A DNA stretch of 64,000 nt from Fervidobacterium nodosum Rt17-B1 (GTDB lineage: Bacteria; Thermotogota; Thermotogae; Thermotogales; Fervidobacteriaceae): NCBI RefSeq assembly GCF_000017545.1, contig NC_009718.1, forward strand, positions 868,001 through 932,000. The letters run 5' to 3'. How positions within the stretch are numbered: the first letter of the stretch is position 1; each line of letters opens with the position of its first letter. This document shows, in pieces, positions 46,374 through 56,052 of this stretch. The notes under the pieces are model-generated. The model was not told the origin of the DNA. It did no database searches and worked only from the letters and a program-made list of their open reading frames with translations. Position numbers and translations under genes: made by a program.

Positions 46374-46556
46374 ATGGCAGTACCAAAGCAGAAGCGTTCA
46401 AGCAGCAGAACACACCACAAAAGAGCAAAGATTTACAAAGCATTCAGCGTTGCGGTAACCACATGTCCAAACTGTGGCGCACCAAAACAACCACATAGAG
46501 TTTGCTTAAGATGTGGCTATTACGGTAAGAAGCAGGTGTTTGAGGTAGCGAAATGA
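46374..46556 (+). CDS. rpmF: 50S ribosomal protein L32
   Basis: 60 residues. Starts AVPKQKRSSSRTHHKRA; the zinc ribbon CPNCGAPKQPHRVCLRCGYY is intact, so it is a zinc-binding C+ form. Two bases after yceD; its stop overlaps the plsX ATG (ATGA). Confidence 0.97.
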   Translation: MAVPKQKRSSSRTHHKRAKIYKAFSVAVTTCPNCGAPKQPHRVCLRCGYYGKKQVFEVAK

Positions 46557-47557
46557 TTCGCATAGCGCTGGACTTAATGGGCGGAGATAGGGCGCCGGAG
46601 GAAATAAAAGCCGGCGCTCTTATGTATTTGCAAAATGTGAAAAAAACTGGTCGAAAAGTCCAACTCGTGCTTGTTGGTTTAGCTGATACTCTAAAAGAAT
46701 TTGAACATTTTAAAAGTGAAGGATTAGTAGAACTTGTTGAAGCACAAGAAGCCTTGCCAATGGATGTAAAACCAACGGATGCATTAAGAAGAAAAAATAG
46801 TTCGATGTATATAGCATCTCAGTTAGTAAAAGAAAAGAAAGCAGAAGCTATCGTCAGCGCTGGTAACACAGGTGCTTTACTATCCTGTGCAACACTCGTT
46901 GTTGGAAGATTACCAGGTGTAGATAGACCGGCTTTGGCAGTACCTGTACCGAGTTTAAATGATTTTACTATACTCATAGACGCTGGAGCAAATGCCGAAG
47001 TCAAACATGAATGGTTAATCCAATTTGCCGCAATGGGTATAGAGTACGCTAAAATACTTGGCAAGAGAAATCCAAAAGTTGGATTATTGAACGTTGGAAC
47101 TGAAGAAAACAAGGGTACAGAATTAGAAAAACAAGCGTACCAATTACTAAAACAAGCTTTCAATGAAAGTTTTTATGGAAATGTCGAAGGAAACGATATA
47201 AATATTGGTACTGTTGACGTTGTTGTAACTAACGGATTTTCTGGTAACATAGCTATGAAAACAATGGAAGGAGTTGCAAAACTCATTTCACATACAATTA
47301 AGCAAGAAGCCAAAAAAAGCTTGGATGGAATTTTAGGTGCTTTGCTATTCTCAAGAACTTTAAAGAAATTAAAGAAAAAACTCGACCCAAGAACATACGG
47401 TGGTTCGTTCTTCTTAGGAGTAGATGGAATTGTTGTAAAAGCGCATGGGAATTCAGATAGAATAGCTATATACAACGCCATAGACGTAGCAGTCAGAGGT
47501 GTGGAAGGTAAACTGGTAGAACAATTAAATGAAAGATTAAAAGTGTATAATAAATAA
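46553..47557 (+). CDS. plsX: Phosphate acyltransferase PlsX
   Basis: 334 residues. MIRIALDLMGGDRAPEE is the family start, and AIVSAGNTGALL, LIDAGANAE and VTNGFSGNIAMKTMEG are all present. It converts acyl-ACP to acyl-phosphate, the first step of phospholipid synthesis with PlsY. Coupled to rpmF by a four-base overlap. The fab genes that often follow are missing; glmS comes next. Confidence 0.97.
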   Translation: MIRIALDLMGGDRAPEEIKAGALMYLQNVKKTGRKVQLVLVGLADTLKEFEHFKSEGLVELVEAQEALPMDVKPTDALRRKNSSMYIASQLVKEKKAEAIVSAGNTGALLSCATLVVGRLPGVDRPALAVPVPSLNDFTILIDAGANAEVKHEWLIQFAAMGIEYAKILGKRNPKVGLLNVGTEENKGTELEKQAYQLLKQAFNESFYGNVEGNDINIGTVDVVVTNGFSGNIAMKTMEGVAKLISHTIKQEAKKSLDGILGALLFSRTLKKLKKKLDPRTYGGSFFLGVDGIVVKAHGNSDRIAIYNAIDVAVRGVEGKLVEQLNERLKVYNK

Positions 47558-47602
47558 AGCTCTTCTATGTCTTCAAAGCAATTTTTAAAGGAGTGATTTA
47601 AA

Positions 47603-49414
47603 ATGTGTGGTATCGTTGGAATAATTGGTCATGAATTTAAAGTAAGTGATTTAATAGATGGTCTTAAAAAACTTGAGTACCGTGGATATGATTCAGCAGG
47701 AGTTGCTGTTATAGACCAAAATGGTCTTTACGTTAGCAAAAGTGTCGGTAGGATAGATAATTTGAAAAGCGTTGTTGAAACTGAGAAAGTAGTCCATGGA
47801 GGTATTGCGCACACAAGGTGGGCAACACATGGTGCACCAAGTGATAAAAACGCTCATCCTCATACCGATTGTAGTGGAAAAATCGCGGTTGTACACAACG
47901 GAATAATAGAAAATTACCAAGAATTGAAAAATGAATTAATAGAAAAGGGGCACAAATTTAAATCAGACACAGATACAGAAGTTATAAGTCACCTCATCGA
48001 AGAAAACTTTCAAGGCGATTTATACAAAGCAGTTTTGGAAGCATTGAAAAAACTAAAAGGGGCATTCGCGATTGCAGTAATACACTCGGATATTCCAAAT
48101 ATCATGGTAGGTGCAAGAAAAGGTAGTCCACTCGTTTTAGGTTGCAACGATGAGAGATGCATACTTGCATCAGACGTTACTCCTATAATTAAATACACTC
48201 GTGACGTTATATTCCTTGAAGATGGTGATGTTGTTTACATAGAGGGGAATAAAGCAAAGGTAACAGACTTTTCTGGAAATGTTGTCATCAGAAAACACAC
48301 GCACATTTCTTGGGACGAATCAGCTGCAGAAAAAGGCGGATTTAAACACTTTATGCTCAAAGAAATACACGAAGTTCCAGAAGCTATAGAAAGCGCACTT
48401 GTCGGAAGATTTGATGAAGATTTAAAACCAAATCTTAAAGAACTTGATGAATTCAATCTAGAAAAAGTTAAAAGGATACTCCTTGTTGCATGCGGTACAA
48501 GTTATCACGCGGGTCTTGTGTTCAAATACTTTGCGGAAAAATATCTCGATGTTGATGTACTTATAGATGTTGCATCAGAGTTTAGATATAGACCTATAAG
48601 GATAGATGATAATACGTTAACAATAGCTATCTCCCAATCTGGTGAAACGGCGGATACTCTTGAGAGTGTGAGAGCAGTTAAAAAAGCAGGTGGTAAAGTT
48701 ATCGCAATAACCAATGTTGTTGGTTCAACGATAACAAGAGAAAGTGACATAACATTGTTCATGAACGCAGGACCAGAGATAGGAGTTGCTGCTTCAAAAA
48801 CTTACGTTAACCAACTAATAATTCTATACACACTAGGTTTGTACATGATGAAAAAAAGAGGGATCTGGTCAGAAGAACATAATATAATATCAAAACAATT
48901 GAATGAATCACCAAAAATTGTTAGAAAGATAATTAACAACGAAAAAATAAATCAACTAGCTGATTATTACAAAAACTACCATCATTTCATGTACATAGGT
49001 CGTGGAATAAATACAGCAACAGCAATGGAAGGTGCATTGAAACTAAAAGAGATAAGTTACATAAACGCAGTAGCGTACCCAGCAGGCGAATTAAAACACG
49101 GACCAATAGCATTACTTGATCCAACTTTCCCAGTCTTCGCGATTGCACCAAAAGACAGCTTGTATGAAAAAATGAGAAGCAATATCGAAGAATCGAGGGC
49201 AAGAAACGCAAGAATACTTTCAATAGCAACAGAAGGCGATGAAGAAATCAAAAAAATATCGCATGACGTGATATACATCCCAGAAGCACATGAAGATTTA
49301 TATCCGTTAATAATCGCACCGGTAATCCAACTATTCGCATACTACATAGCTGACAAGCGTGGTTACGACCCGGATAAACCAAGAAACCTTGCGAAAAGCG
49401 TAACAGTTGAATAA
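47603..49414 (+). CDS. glmS: Glutamine-fructose-6-phosphate aminotransferase (isomerising)
   Basis: 603 residues. Cys2 (MCGIVGIIG) is the glutaminase nucleophile and HTRWATHG is in place. Two SIS domains follow (LLVACGTSYHAG, ISQSGETADTL and YIGRGINTATAMEGALKLKEISY), and the C-terminus is the usual DKPRNLAKSVTVE. It makes glucosamine-6-P for peptidoglycan. Only 45 bases separate it from plsX, which leaves no room for a glmS ribozyme. Confidence 0.98.
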   Translation: MCGIVGIIGHEFKVSDLIDGLKKLEYRGYDSAGVAVIDQNGLYVSKSVGRIDNLKSVVETEKVVHGGIAHTRWATHGAPSDKNAHPHTDCSGKIAVVHNGIIENYQELKNELIEKGHKFKSDTDTEVISHLIEENFQGDLYKAVLEALKKLKGAFAIAVIHSDIPNIMVGARKGSPLVLGCNDERCILASDVTPIIKYTRDVIFLEDGDVVYIEGNKAKVTDFSGNVVIRKHTHISWDESAAEKGGFKHFMLKEIHEVPEAIESALVGRFDEDLKPNLKELDEFNLEKVKRILLVACGTSYHAGLVFKYFAEKYLDVDVLIDVASEFRYRPIRIDDNTLTIAISQSGETADTLESVRAVKKAGGKVIAITNVVGSTITRESDITLFMNAGPEIGVAASKTYVNQLIILYTLGLYMMKKRGIWSEEHNIISKQLNESPKIVRKIINNEKINQLADYYKNYHHFMYIGRGINTATAMEGALKLKEISYINAVAYPAGELKHGPIALLDPTFPVFAIAPKDSLYEKMRSNIEESRARNARILSIATEGDEEIKKISHDVIYIPEAHEDLYPLIIAPVIQLFAYYIADKRGYDPDKPRNLAKSVTVE

Positions 49415-49454
49415 TATAAAAAAGATTGGGCAAGGTTGAATAAGGAGGTATTTC

Positions 49455-50687
49455 ATGGCACAAAAGTTTTGTTCATTCTGTGGAAGAGCATCAGACAAAG
49501 TTGAAAAACTTATAGCAGGGCCTGGAAATGTGTATATATGTAGTGAATGTGTTGAGCTATTTCACGACATATTACAAAGTGACAAAAAAATAAAACCGAT
49601 GGGTTTTGGACCAAAAGACCGAAGAGAACTGCCAACACCATCAAAGATAAAGCAAGAATTGGACAAATACGTTATAGGCCAAGAGAGAGTAAAGAAAATA
49701 CTATCGGTAGCTGTGTACAACCATTACAAAAGAGTATTCTTCGGTAAGGACACCAATGACGTTGAAATCGAAAAATCAAATATAATACTCATCGGTCCTA
49801 CCGGAAGCGGTAAAACGCTTATGGCAAGAATTCTGGCTAAAATCCTTGATGTTCCATTCGCGATAGCAGATGCAACACCATTAACGGAAGCTGGCTATGT
49901 CGGTGAAGATGTTGAAAACGTAGTACTTAGATTACTCGAAGTAACAAATTTCGACGTTGAAAGGGCACAGTATGGAATCATTTACATCGATGAAATAGAT
50001 AAAATAGCCAGAAAATCACCAAATCCATCTATTACAAGGGATGTAAGTGGTGAAGGCGTGCAAAAAGGATTACTAAAAATCGTTGAGGGAACTATCGCAA
50101 ACGTTCCACCACAAGGTGGTAGAAAACACCCATACCAAGAATTCATAAAAGTTGACACAACAAACATATTATTTATTGTTGGTGGAGCTTTTGATGGTCT
50201 TGATGAGATAATCAAAAGAAGAATTGAAGGAAGCACAATAGGATTCAACGCGCCTGTCAAAAGCAAAGAACAAATGAGATTAGGTGAAATTTTACAGCAC
50301 GTTACCCCAGATGACCTTGTCCAATACGGATTGATGCCAGAATTTGTTGGAAGATTCCCGGTTATAGGCACGTTAGATGATTTGAGTGTAGATGATTTGG
50401 TAAGAATCCTAAAAGAACCAAAGAACGCCGTACTCAAACAATACAAAAAACTCTTTGAAATCGATGGAGTAACATTAGAAATTGAAGAGCAAGCACTATA
50501 TGCTATCGCGAAAGAAGCTTTACGCAGAGGAACGGGAGCAAGGGCGCTCAAGAGTGTGTTCGAAGAAGTAATGATAGACATTATGTTCGATATACCAGAT
50601 TTAAAAGCTGTTGAAAAGGTTATAATAACAGAAGAATGCGTAACGAAGAAAGAAAAGCCAAAGATTTACATGAAAGAAACAGCGTAA
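49455..50687 (+). CDS. clpX: ATP-dependent Clp protease ATP-binding subunit ClpX
   Basis: 410 residues. An N-terminal zinc-binding domain (C6, C9, C29, C32) is followed by the AAA+ module: Walker A GPTGSGKT, Walker [11 protein letters not shown], the pore loop GYVGEDVE, and sensor 2 [12 protein letters not shown]. It unfolds tagged substrates for ClpP, which is not adjacent. The LGF-type loop needed to dock ClpP appears as TIGF near residue 258. A strong AAGGAGG lies before the ATG. Confidence 0.98.
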   Translation: MAQKFCSFCGRASDKVEKLIAGPGNVYICSECVELFHDILQSDKKIKPMGFGPKDRRELPTPSKIKQELDKYVIGQERVKKILSVAVYNHYKRVFFGKDTNDVEIEKSNIILIGPTGSGKTLMARILAKILDVPFAIADATPLTEAGYVGEDVENVVLRLLEVTNFDVERAQYGIIYIDEIDKIARKSPNPSITRDVSGEGVQKGLLKIVEGTIANVPPQGGRKHPYQEFIKVDTTNILFIVGGAFDGLDEIIKRRIEGSTIGFNAPVKSKEQMRLGEILQHVTPDDLVQYGLMPEFVGRFPVIGTLDDLSVDDLVRILKEPKNAVLKQYKKLFEIDGVTLEIEEQALYAIAKEALRRGTGARALKSVFEEVMIDIMFDIPDLKAVEKVIITEECVTKKEKPKIYMKETA

Positions 50688-50703
50688 AAGTAAGAGGTGT
50701 CAC

Positions 50704-51717
50704 ATGATAGTTTTAGGAATAGAAACAAGCTGTGACGAAACATCGGTAGCACTCGTTGAAGATAATACCGTTATCGCTAATTTGGTTTATTCACAGATAC
50801 AAATCCATAAGAAATTTGGCGGTGTTGTACCAGAAATAGCTGCGAGGGAGCATTTAAAAAGGCTCCCCATTCTTTTTTCTGAACTCATTAGTCAAACAAA
50901 TATAAACATTGAGAGAATAGATGGTATAGCAGTTACAAAAGGTCCAGGATTAATAGGTGCTTTACTCGTAGGTGTTTCTTTTGCAAAAGGTCTTGCGTTG
51001 AGATATAAAAAGCCTTTAGTAGGCATTAATCATATAATCGGGCACGTTTATTCAAATTACCTTGCATATCCAGACTTAAAGCCACCGTATATTGTCCTTA
51101 TGGTTTCTGGTGGCCACACACTTATATTAAAAGTTGAAGAAAATAACAACGTAACAATACTTGGGCGCAGTGTAGACGACGCAGTTGGAGAAGCATTTGA
51201 TAAAATCGCGCGCTTGCTTGGTCTTGGTTATCCAGGTGGTCCGGAAATAGATAAAATTTCTAAGAACGGCAATCCTAACGCTTTCAATTTCCCAAAACCA
51301 AAGATGTACGATCCAGATTATAACTTTAGCTTTTCTGGGCTTAAAACAGCTGTGTTGTATGAAATAAAACGATTAACTAAAAGTGGCTACAGCGAGAATA
51401 ACCTTCCAATACCGGATTTAGCCGCGAGTGCCCAAGAAGTTATGATAGACGTACTTCTGCATAAAGTTACAAAAGCGGCAAGAGATAATAATCTAAAAAA
51501 TATTGTTTTAGCAGGAGGCGTAGCCGCTAACAGTAGACTAAGAGAGAAAATTAGAGCTTTATCTGAAGAATTCAACTTTTACATCCCACCTTTGGAATAT
51601 TGTTCGGATAATGCCGCAATGATTGCACGAGCCGGATTGGAAAGAATAAAATCAGGAGAGAATGATGGATTAAATTTCGAACCTGTACCAAACTTTTTTG
51701 AAATGATGAGCACATAA
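50704..51717 (+). CDS. tsaD: tRNA threonylcarbamoyltransferase TsaD
   Basis: 337 residues, ASKHA fold. Metal ligands lie in GINHIIGHVYSN (the HxxxH pair) with the ATP motif LMVSGGHT, and the conserved start is VLGIETSCDETSVALVE. With TsaB and TsaE it transfers the threonylcarbamoyl group to A37 of ANN-reading tRNAs. Seventeen bases after clpX with GAGGTGT. Confidence 0.98.
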   Translation: MIVLGIETSCDETSVALVEDNTVIANLVYSQIQIHKKFGGVVPEIAAREHLKRLPILFSELISQTNINIERIDGIAVTKGPGLIGALLVGVSFAKGLALRYKKPLVGINHIIGHVYSNYLAYPDLKPPYIVLMVSGGHTLILKVEENNNVTILGRSVDDAVGEAFDKIARLLGLGYPGGPEIDKISKNGNPNAFNFPKPKMYDPDYNFSFSGLKTAVLYEIKRLTKSGYSENNLPIPDLAASAQEVMIDVLLHKVTKAARDNNLKNIVLAGGVAANSRLREKIRALSEEFNFYIPPLEYCSDNAAMIARAGLERIKSGENDGLNFEPVPNFFEMMST

Positions 51718-51764
51718 TCACATAATTACATGGAGGTTATTAAAAATAGTTACGAGGTGTACCC

Positions 51765-52868
51765 ATGGGAAGTTTTACAATAGAAATCGATGCGGAAAAA
51801 TTAAAAGATATATTGAAAAAAGCTGATAGAGTATGTGGTACACTTGAGCCATCAAATAGAAAATTAACGTTCTTCCCACAAGAAGGAAAATTGTACCTAA
51901 TGGCCTCAGATAGTTGCTTTAGAGGTTATTTTGAACTCTCACCATATCTTTTTTCTAAACCATTCCAACCTTTCCAGATATCACTTGATGTTGTAAAACA
52001 ATTCTCTTCGGAATTGTTAGGAAGAGTTAATCTACTTTTCCAAGATGGTATTGTAACCTTCAAATGCCAGAATGAGATTCTACGTTTGCGTGTCAATTAT
52101 ATAGAAAATATGGCTATCCAAAAAGTCCCGGAAAAAATGGTATTAGTTTCTAAGAAAAAATTTCTTAGTGATTTTGATCTAGCCTCATGTTTTATCGAAG
52201 AGGGTAGCAACGTTGATATATTCATTAGTCCAAATAACATAGAGTTAATATCACACCACTCTGGTATGTTATCGTACATAAAACTGGGAACACAAAACAT
52301 TGAAGAATCGGAAGAAAAAGGAACATTTGAATTTAAGCCGGGAAGCTTTTCTACGAGTATTCCTTATGTTTCAGCAAGGCATATTATAAAAACATTTGAT
52401 TTAGAGGAAATCGAAGAAATAAAGATACATTTTGATGAACTTGACCAGAAAATGTACATTTTAGGAAATGATATTTTCACCGTATGTGGTGATAAACCAA
52501 CAGAAACTCCAGAAAAAATAAGAAATCTTTGCAACAGATTTCAAATGCAAGCTAAAATAAACGCAGCTCAACTTCAAAAACTATTAAGAAGGTCACTTAT
52601 ATCCGGTCGCTTCTCCGATACCCAACTTTACACTCGAAACGGAGAGCTTGTTGTAGTATCACAATACGGAGGAATAGCTTACAAAGGAGGAATAAATACA
52701 GAAATTAATGTGAATTTTTCTATAAAAATAAAGGCACACCTTTTAAGGAGTGCCCTAAACCGTATGGGAAGTCAAAATGTGTTAATTAGCATTGTTGAAG
52801 ATTTCGTCCTCTTCTCTTCTCCATCACTCACCAGATTCCTGATTTTGAGAAATGAGAGAGTTGAGTAA
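51765..52868 (+). CDS. Divergent DNA polymerase sliding-clamp (DnaN-like) protein
   Basis: 367 residues, the length of a bacterial beta clamp. Three segments of ~120 residues each follow the clamp plan. Domain 1 starts FTIEIDAEKLKDILKKADRV and holds KLYLMASDSCFRGY (compare LxATDxE). Domain 2 spans about 120-245, with SIPYVSARHIIKTF and a following strand pair. Domain 3 begins QMQAKINAAQLQKLLRRSL and ends near FLILRNE in place of the usual YxxMPxR end. Identity with typical clamps is low, and the clamp's usual LMP-type end is changed. GAGGTG lies before the ATG. The genuine dnaN would be elsewhere. Function unknown. Confidence 0.75.
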   Translation: MGSFTIEIDAEKLKDILKKADRVCGTLEPSNRKLTFFPQEGKLYLMASDSCFRGYFELSPYLFSKPFQPFQISLDVVKQFSSELLGRVNLLFQDGIVTFKCQNEILRLRVNYIENMAIQKVPEKMVLVSKKKFLSDFDLASCFIEEGSNVDIFISPNNIELISHHSGMLSYIKLGTQNIEESEEKGTFEFKPGSFSTSIPYVSARHIIKTFDLEEIEEIKIHFDELDQKMYILGNDIFTVCGDKPTETPEKIRNLCNRFQMQAKINAAQLQKLLRRSLISGRFSDTQLYTRNGELVVVSQYGGIAYKGGINTEINVNFSIKIKAHLLRSALNRMGSQNVLISIVEDFVLFSSPSLTRFLILRNERVE

Positions 52869-53270
52869 CTTTAGAGCTTCCGTTCTATAAGTCGTATTCT
52901 TCGCAGAATTTATACTCTCTGTGTTTTCTTTTCCTCCTAAACTCCTGTAAATCATATCAGATAAATCTTTTAAATCCGTTTTCGCTGTCTTTAATGCGTA
53001 TTGTTGCAAAAGCATTTCTCTAAACCAACGCTCACCAAAACTCTCCTGTATTAATCCACTCTTAGGTACAGTATTATACATCTTTTTAAAAATCTCGTAT
53101 ATGTACCACGCTGCAAACTCTTCGGAAACTTTTTTGAGTTGTTTTTGATAATTTTCTGCGTCTTTAGAATTGTTTACATTATCAATATTCAACTGCTTGT
53201 TATTATTTTGAGGTAAATTCAAAGTTGTTCTAGAAAGGTTCAAAGGTTTAAGTTCCACATTATCACCCAC
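52824..53270 (-). CDS. Flagellar rod-binding protein, FlgJ N-terminal domain only
   Basis: 148 residues. The middle (about 40-110, EEFAAWYIYEIFKKMYNTVPKSGLI ... ERWFREMLLQQYAL, split here) matches the rod-binding domain PF10135. No muramidase domain follows. It probably caps rod assembly in the periplasm, downstream of flgI. Its last 45 bases overlap the end of the DnaN-like gene, tail to tail. Confidence 0.8.
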   Translation of the reverse strand: MGDNVELKPLNLSRTTLNLPQNNNKQLNIDNVNNSKDAENYQKQLKKVSEEFAAWYIYEIFKKMYNTVPKSGLIQESFGERWFREMLLQQYALKTAKTDLKDLSDMIYRSLGGKENTESINSAKNTTYRTEALKLLNSLISQNQESGE

Positions 53271-53295
53271 TTTTACTCAGCAAAAATTTTATAGC

Positions 53296-54297
53296 CTACA
53301 TAATTTTGAGCTGAGCAAAAATAACTCCAGCTTTGTACAATTCCTGTACAACCGCGATTATATCTTGTGGAGTAGCGCCTAAGGATTTGAGAGCAGTTAT
53401 TAAGTTCCCAATAGTAGCCTTTTTATCTCCAATCTGTCCGTTGGAAATTGTTATAACAAAATTTCCGTACGAAAGCACAAAATCAGCTATCCCAATGTCG
53501 CCACCAAAAACTACGGTTCCTGTGCGTTCATTGATAACTACCTGAGCTACAACATCAACCGGAACCTCTATTTCTTCAAGTAGTGCGAGAAAGGAAATAA
53601 CGTCATCCGAAAATACATTTGGAATATTTACTTTAACACTTGCACCATCCAACGCTTTCGCAATGTTAGTACCAAATTTCGTGTTTATAGCTAGTGCCGT
53701 TCTTGCCGCGGTTGTAAAATCTGGTTTATTTAGAAGAATAGTTACAGAATTACCGTCAACAATGCTAAATGGTATTTCCCTTTCAACAAGCGCACCTTCT
53801 GGTATATATCCAACAACGGGAAATCTTTTTTGTAGATTAACACTCCCTTTAACATCTTCCCCTCCAACGGAAACAGGACCTTGCGCTACTGCGTATACAT
53901 TTCCATCTGCACCGTACAACGGTGTTTGAAGTAATATACCATTTCTAAGACTTTTTGCGTCGTTGATACTCGCAACTTCAACGTCAAGTCTCATGCCGGG
54001 CTTATAAAATGGTGGGATGTCTGCAACAACCATAACAAGGGCAGCATTTTTTGTTTTTAAATCATTTGGATTGACTGCAACGCCAAAGTTTTTAAGCATG
54101 TTAGAAAGTAAAGTTGAATTCAGCGTCCCACTATCACCTGTTCCATTCAAACCAACCACTATACCAACACCAAATAATTGGTTATCTCTCGCACCTCTGA
54201 ACTTTGCAAAATCTTTAATGCGAACATTGACGGCAAATATTGAAGAGTAAATTATTAATGTGATAAATAAAAACATGCTCAATATATTCCTACGCAT
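53296..54297 (-). CDS. flgI: Flagellar P-ring protein FlgI
   Basis: 333 residues with a signal peptide (about 1-22). VRIKDFAKFRGARDNQLFGVGIVVGLNGTGDSG (split by length here) is the strongly conserved P-ring start, and GEDVKGSVNLQKRFPVVGYIPEGALVERE and VVINERTGTVVFGG follow. FlgI forms the ring around the flagellar rod in the peptidoglycan layer. It lies 28 bases after flgH and 25 bases before the rod-binding gene. Confidence 0.96.
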   Translation of the reverse strand: MRRNILSMFLFITLIIYSSIFAVNVRIKDFAKFRGARDNQLFGVGIVVGLNGTGDSGTLNSTLLSNMLKNFGVAVNPNDLKTKNAALVMVVADIPPFYKPGMRLDVEVASINDAKSLRNGILLQTPLYGADGNVYAVAQGPVSVGGEDVKGSVNLQKRFPVVGYIPEGALVEREIPFSIVDGNSVTILLNKPDFTTAARTALAINTKFGTNIAKALDGASVKVNIPNVFSDDVISFLALLEEIEVPVDVVAQVVINERTGTVVFGGDIGIADFVLSYGNFVITISNGQIGDKKATIGNLITALKSLGATPQDIIAVVQELYKAGVIFAQLKIM

Positions 54298-54325
54298 TTT
54301 CCTTCCTCCTGCATGTCATTGAAAA

Positions 54326-54937
54326 TTATTTAAACAAACCAACAATTGCCGATAGTAATAAGCCAAGCCATGTACTCTGTTGTGGATCATCCTGAAAAAC
54401 AACCTTACCATTTTCCCAAATTTGTGCATTTATCAAATCAGTGGAATTAACTATATTTCCTGGTTTAATAGCTTGAGGATGTACCCAACCCGTTATTATT
54501 ATCTCTCTTAAATCGTTACCTACCTTTATTTGCTTTTTACCTTCGACAAACATCTTTCCAGTTGAATCGACTTGTTTAACAACAGCGGTTAATTCAACAA
54601 CAGCGTTAGCTTGACTTTTGTTATCCCTCTTATCAGTTGGCGAGCTATTTGTTGGCAAATACTTACTCAAATCAAGACCTACAAGTTTCGTGCCAGTGTT
54701 TATTGCATTTATAAAAGCACCTGTAATGGAATTGACCTGTGAAGATGTAGATATACGAGGTGATTCATATACAACAATCGTAATCGCATCGCCAACCTTA
54801 GAAGCTTTGTATGTTCCCATTAAGTTTTGGAATTGAGGATTTGCGGAACTTGTATATAAAGAAGTTGAAAACGAAAAAACACTAATAAATATTGAAATGA
54901 TTGTAATTGCTTTTACCAATCTAATTAACTTAAACAC
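54326..54937 (-). CDS. flgH: Flagellar L-ring protein FlgH
   Basis: 203 residues. Signal peptide (about 1-28), then the L-ring pattern: KVGDAITIVVYESPRIS and later VEGKKQIKVGNDLREIIITGWV. The whole protein has no cysteine, so it cannot be the usual lipoprotein (lipobox LxxC). This L-ring would sit in the toga by another means. It lies one base after flgA. Confidence 0.92.
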   Translation of the reverse strand: MFKLIRLVKAITIISIFISVFSFSTSLYTSSANPQFQNLMGTYKASKVGDAITIVVYESPRISTSSQVNSITGAFINAINTGTKLVGLDLSKYLPTNSSPTDKRDNKSQANAVVELTAVVKQVDSTGKMFVEGKKQIKVGNDLREIIITGWVHPQAIKPGNIVNSTDLINAQIWENGKVVFQDDPQQSTWLGLLLSAIVGLFK

Positions 54938-55903
54938 TTATTTCACCTCCAAAACAATTATCGTTCCATCTTCTTGAATAGTTCCTTTTATAATAACTCC
55001 ATTCTCAAGATTTTTGACACTGATGACTTTTCCAACATTTCCATTCTCTAAAGCTTGAACAAGTGTTGAAACCATCACTCCACCCACGATGCTAATAGCT
55101 TTTACTACTTGACCTTTTACAATCAGTGGAACATCGCTAATATACTTTCCATCTATAATTTCGCCTTTTTGAAAAACTTTATCAGCCATCACGGGTAAAT
55201 CTTCTTCGAAAACAGGCATTTTATTTAAACTATATATATTGTATTCGACGAATTCAACATCATTCAAACCTATTATCTCTTCCTTCTCTATTCTTCTCTT
55301 ACTAACCGCTATTTTCCTAATCCAAATTGCCTCATATTGAAGTGAAATATATCCAGCTGCCCTTCCTGATTTTTTGAGAGTAATCCTAACAAATGGGTTA
55401 GCTCTGTTAGTTATTTGAACTGAAATTGAGTAATTATCGTGTTCAACAAGAGAACCACTTCGCCACTTTAAATTAAAACTAGTACCATTCAGGTAATATT
55501 TACTCAATTCATTAATTACGATATTTTGAATTTCACTCTCAACTAAAATTTTTTCTGATAATTCCAAAGAACTATTTGTAACTTTATCAGACACAATAAC
55601 AATGGGCACGTCATCAATTACTCCATCAACGTTACCGACACGTTTTTTAATTAAATTGACTAAATAGCGCTTATTTAAAGTCAATTTTGAATTATAAGGC
55701 ATGTAAGCAACTACTATTTTTTCAAGTACCTCACTTGACATATCTGTTTCTTCAACAAGTTCATTCATAGTGACTACCCCTGGAATAACAGATACTTCCG
55801 CTTTAAATGAAACGTAATAACCAAAACTTTTAGTTGTAATAAATAAAGTCAAAACAAAAAACAAAAAATATACCTTTTTTAATTTTATCCAAATCACAGT
55901 CAC
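54938..55903 (-). CDS. flgA: Flagellar P-ring chaperone FlgA
   Basis: 321 residues, GTG start. Signal/anchor segment about 8-28 (KKVYFLFFVLTLFIT). The C-terminal SAF-like part has IRKIAVSKRRIEKEEIIG, then VFQKGEIIDGKYI, and the ending KVISVKNLENGVIIKGTIQEDGTI (split here), typical of FlgA. It helps FlgI assemble in the periplasm. First gene of flgA-flgH-flgI-rod-binding. Confidence 0.9.
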   Translation of the reverse strand: MTVIWIKLKKVYFLFFVLTLFITTKSFGYYVSFKAEVSVIPGVVTMNELVEETDMSSEVLEKIVVAYMPYNSKLTLNKRYLVNLIKKRVGNVDGVIDDVPIVIVSDKVTNSSLELSEKILVESEIQNIVINELSKYYLNGTSFNLKWRSGSLVEHDNYSISVQITNRANPFVRITLKKSGRAAGYISLQYEAIWIRKIAVSKRRIEKEEIIGLNDVEFVEYNIYSLNKMPVFEEDLPVMADKVFQKGEIIDGKYISDVPLIVKGQVVKAISIVGGVMVSTLVQALENGNVGKVISVKNLENGVIIKGTIQEDGTIIVLEVK

Positions 55904-55999
55904 ATCACCACTTTAAATTTCAGAATTTATTCATCTGCATTATTATATCATCTAAAAACTACGATTTCCTAAAAATTATCAAAAGAATTTCAGAAAGAA

Positions 56000-56029
56000 A
56001 AAAGCGGAAGGTGTACACCCTCCGCTTTT
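56000..56029 (-). terminator. Terminator after rplA
   Basis: AAAAGCGGA (56000-56008) pairs with TCCGCTTTT (56021-56029), with an inner GGTG/CACC after a single mismatch. It closes the secE-nusG-rplK-rplA unit, so rplJ-rplL-rpoBC do not follow. Confidence 0.85.
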
Positions 56030-56052
56030 GAGTTTATTAATTTTGTTCTAAA

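Noticed and set aside
47558-47602. Possible glmS ribozyme upstream of glmS
   Set aside because: Only 45 bases separate plsX and glmS, too short for the ribozyme, and no matching sequence is seen.
49982-50581. 199-codon open frame on the minus strand inside clpX
   Set aside because: Shadow of clpX, whose motifs cover the full stretch.
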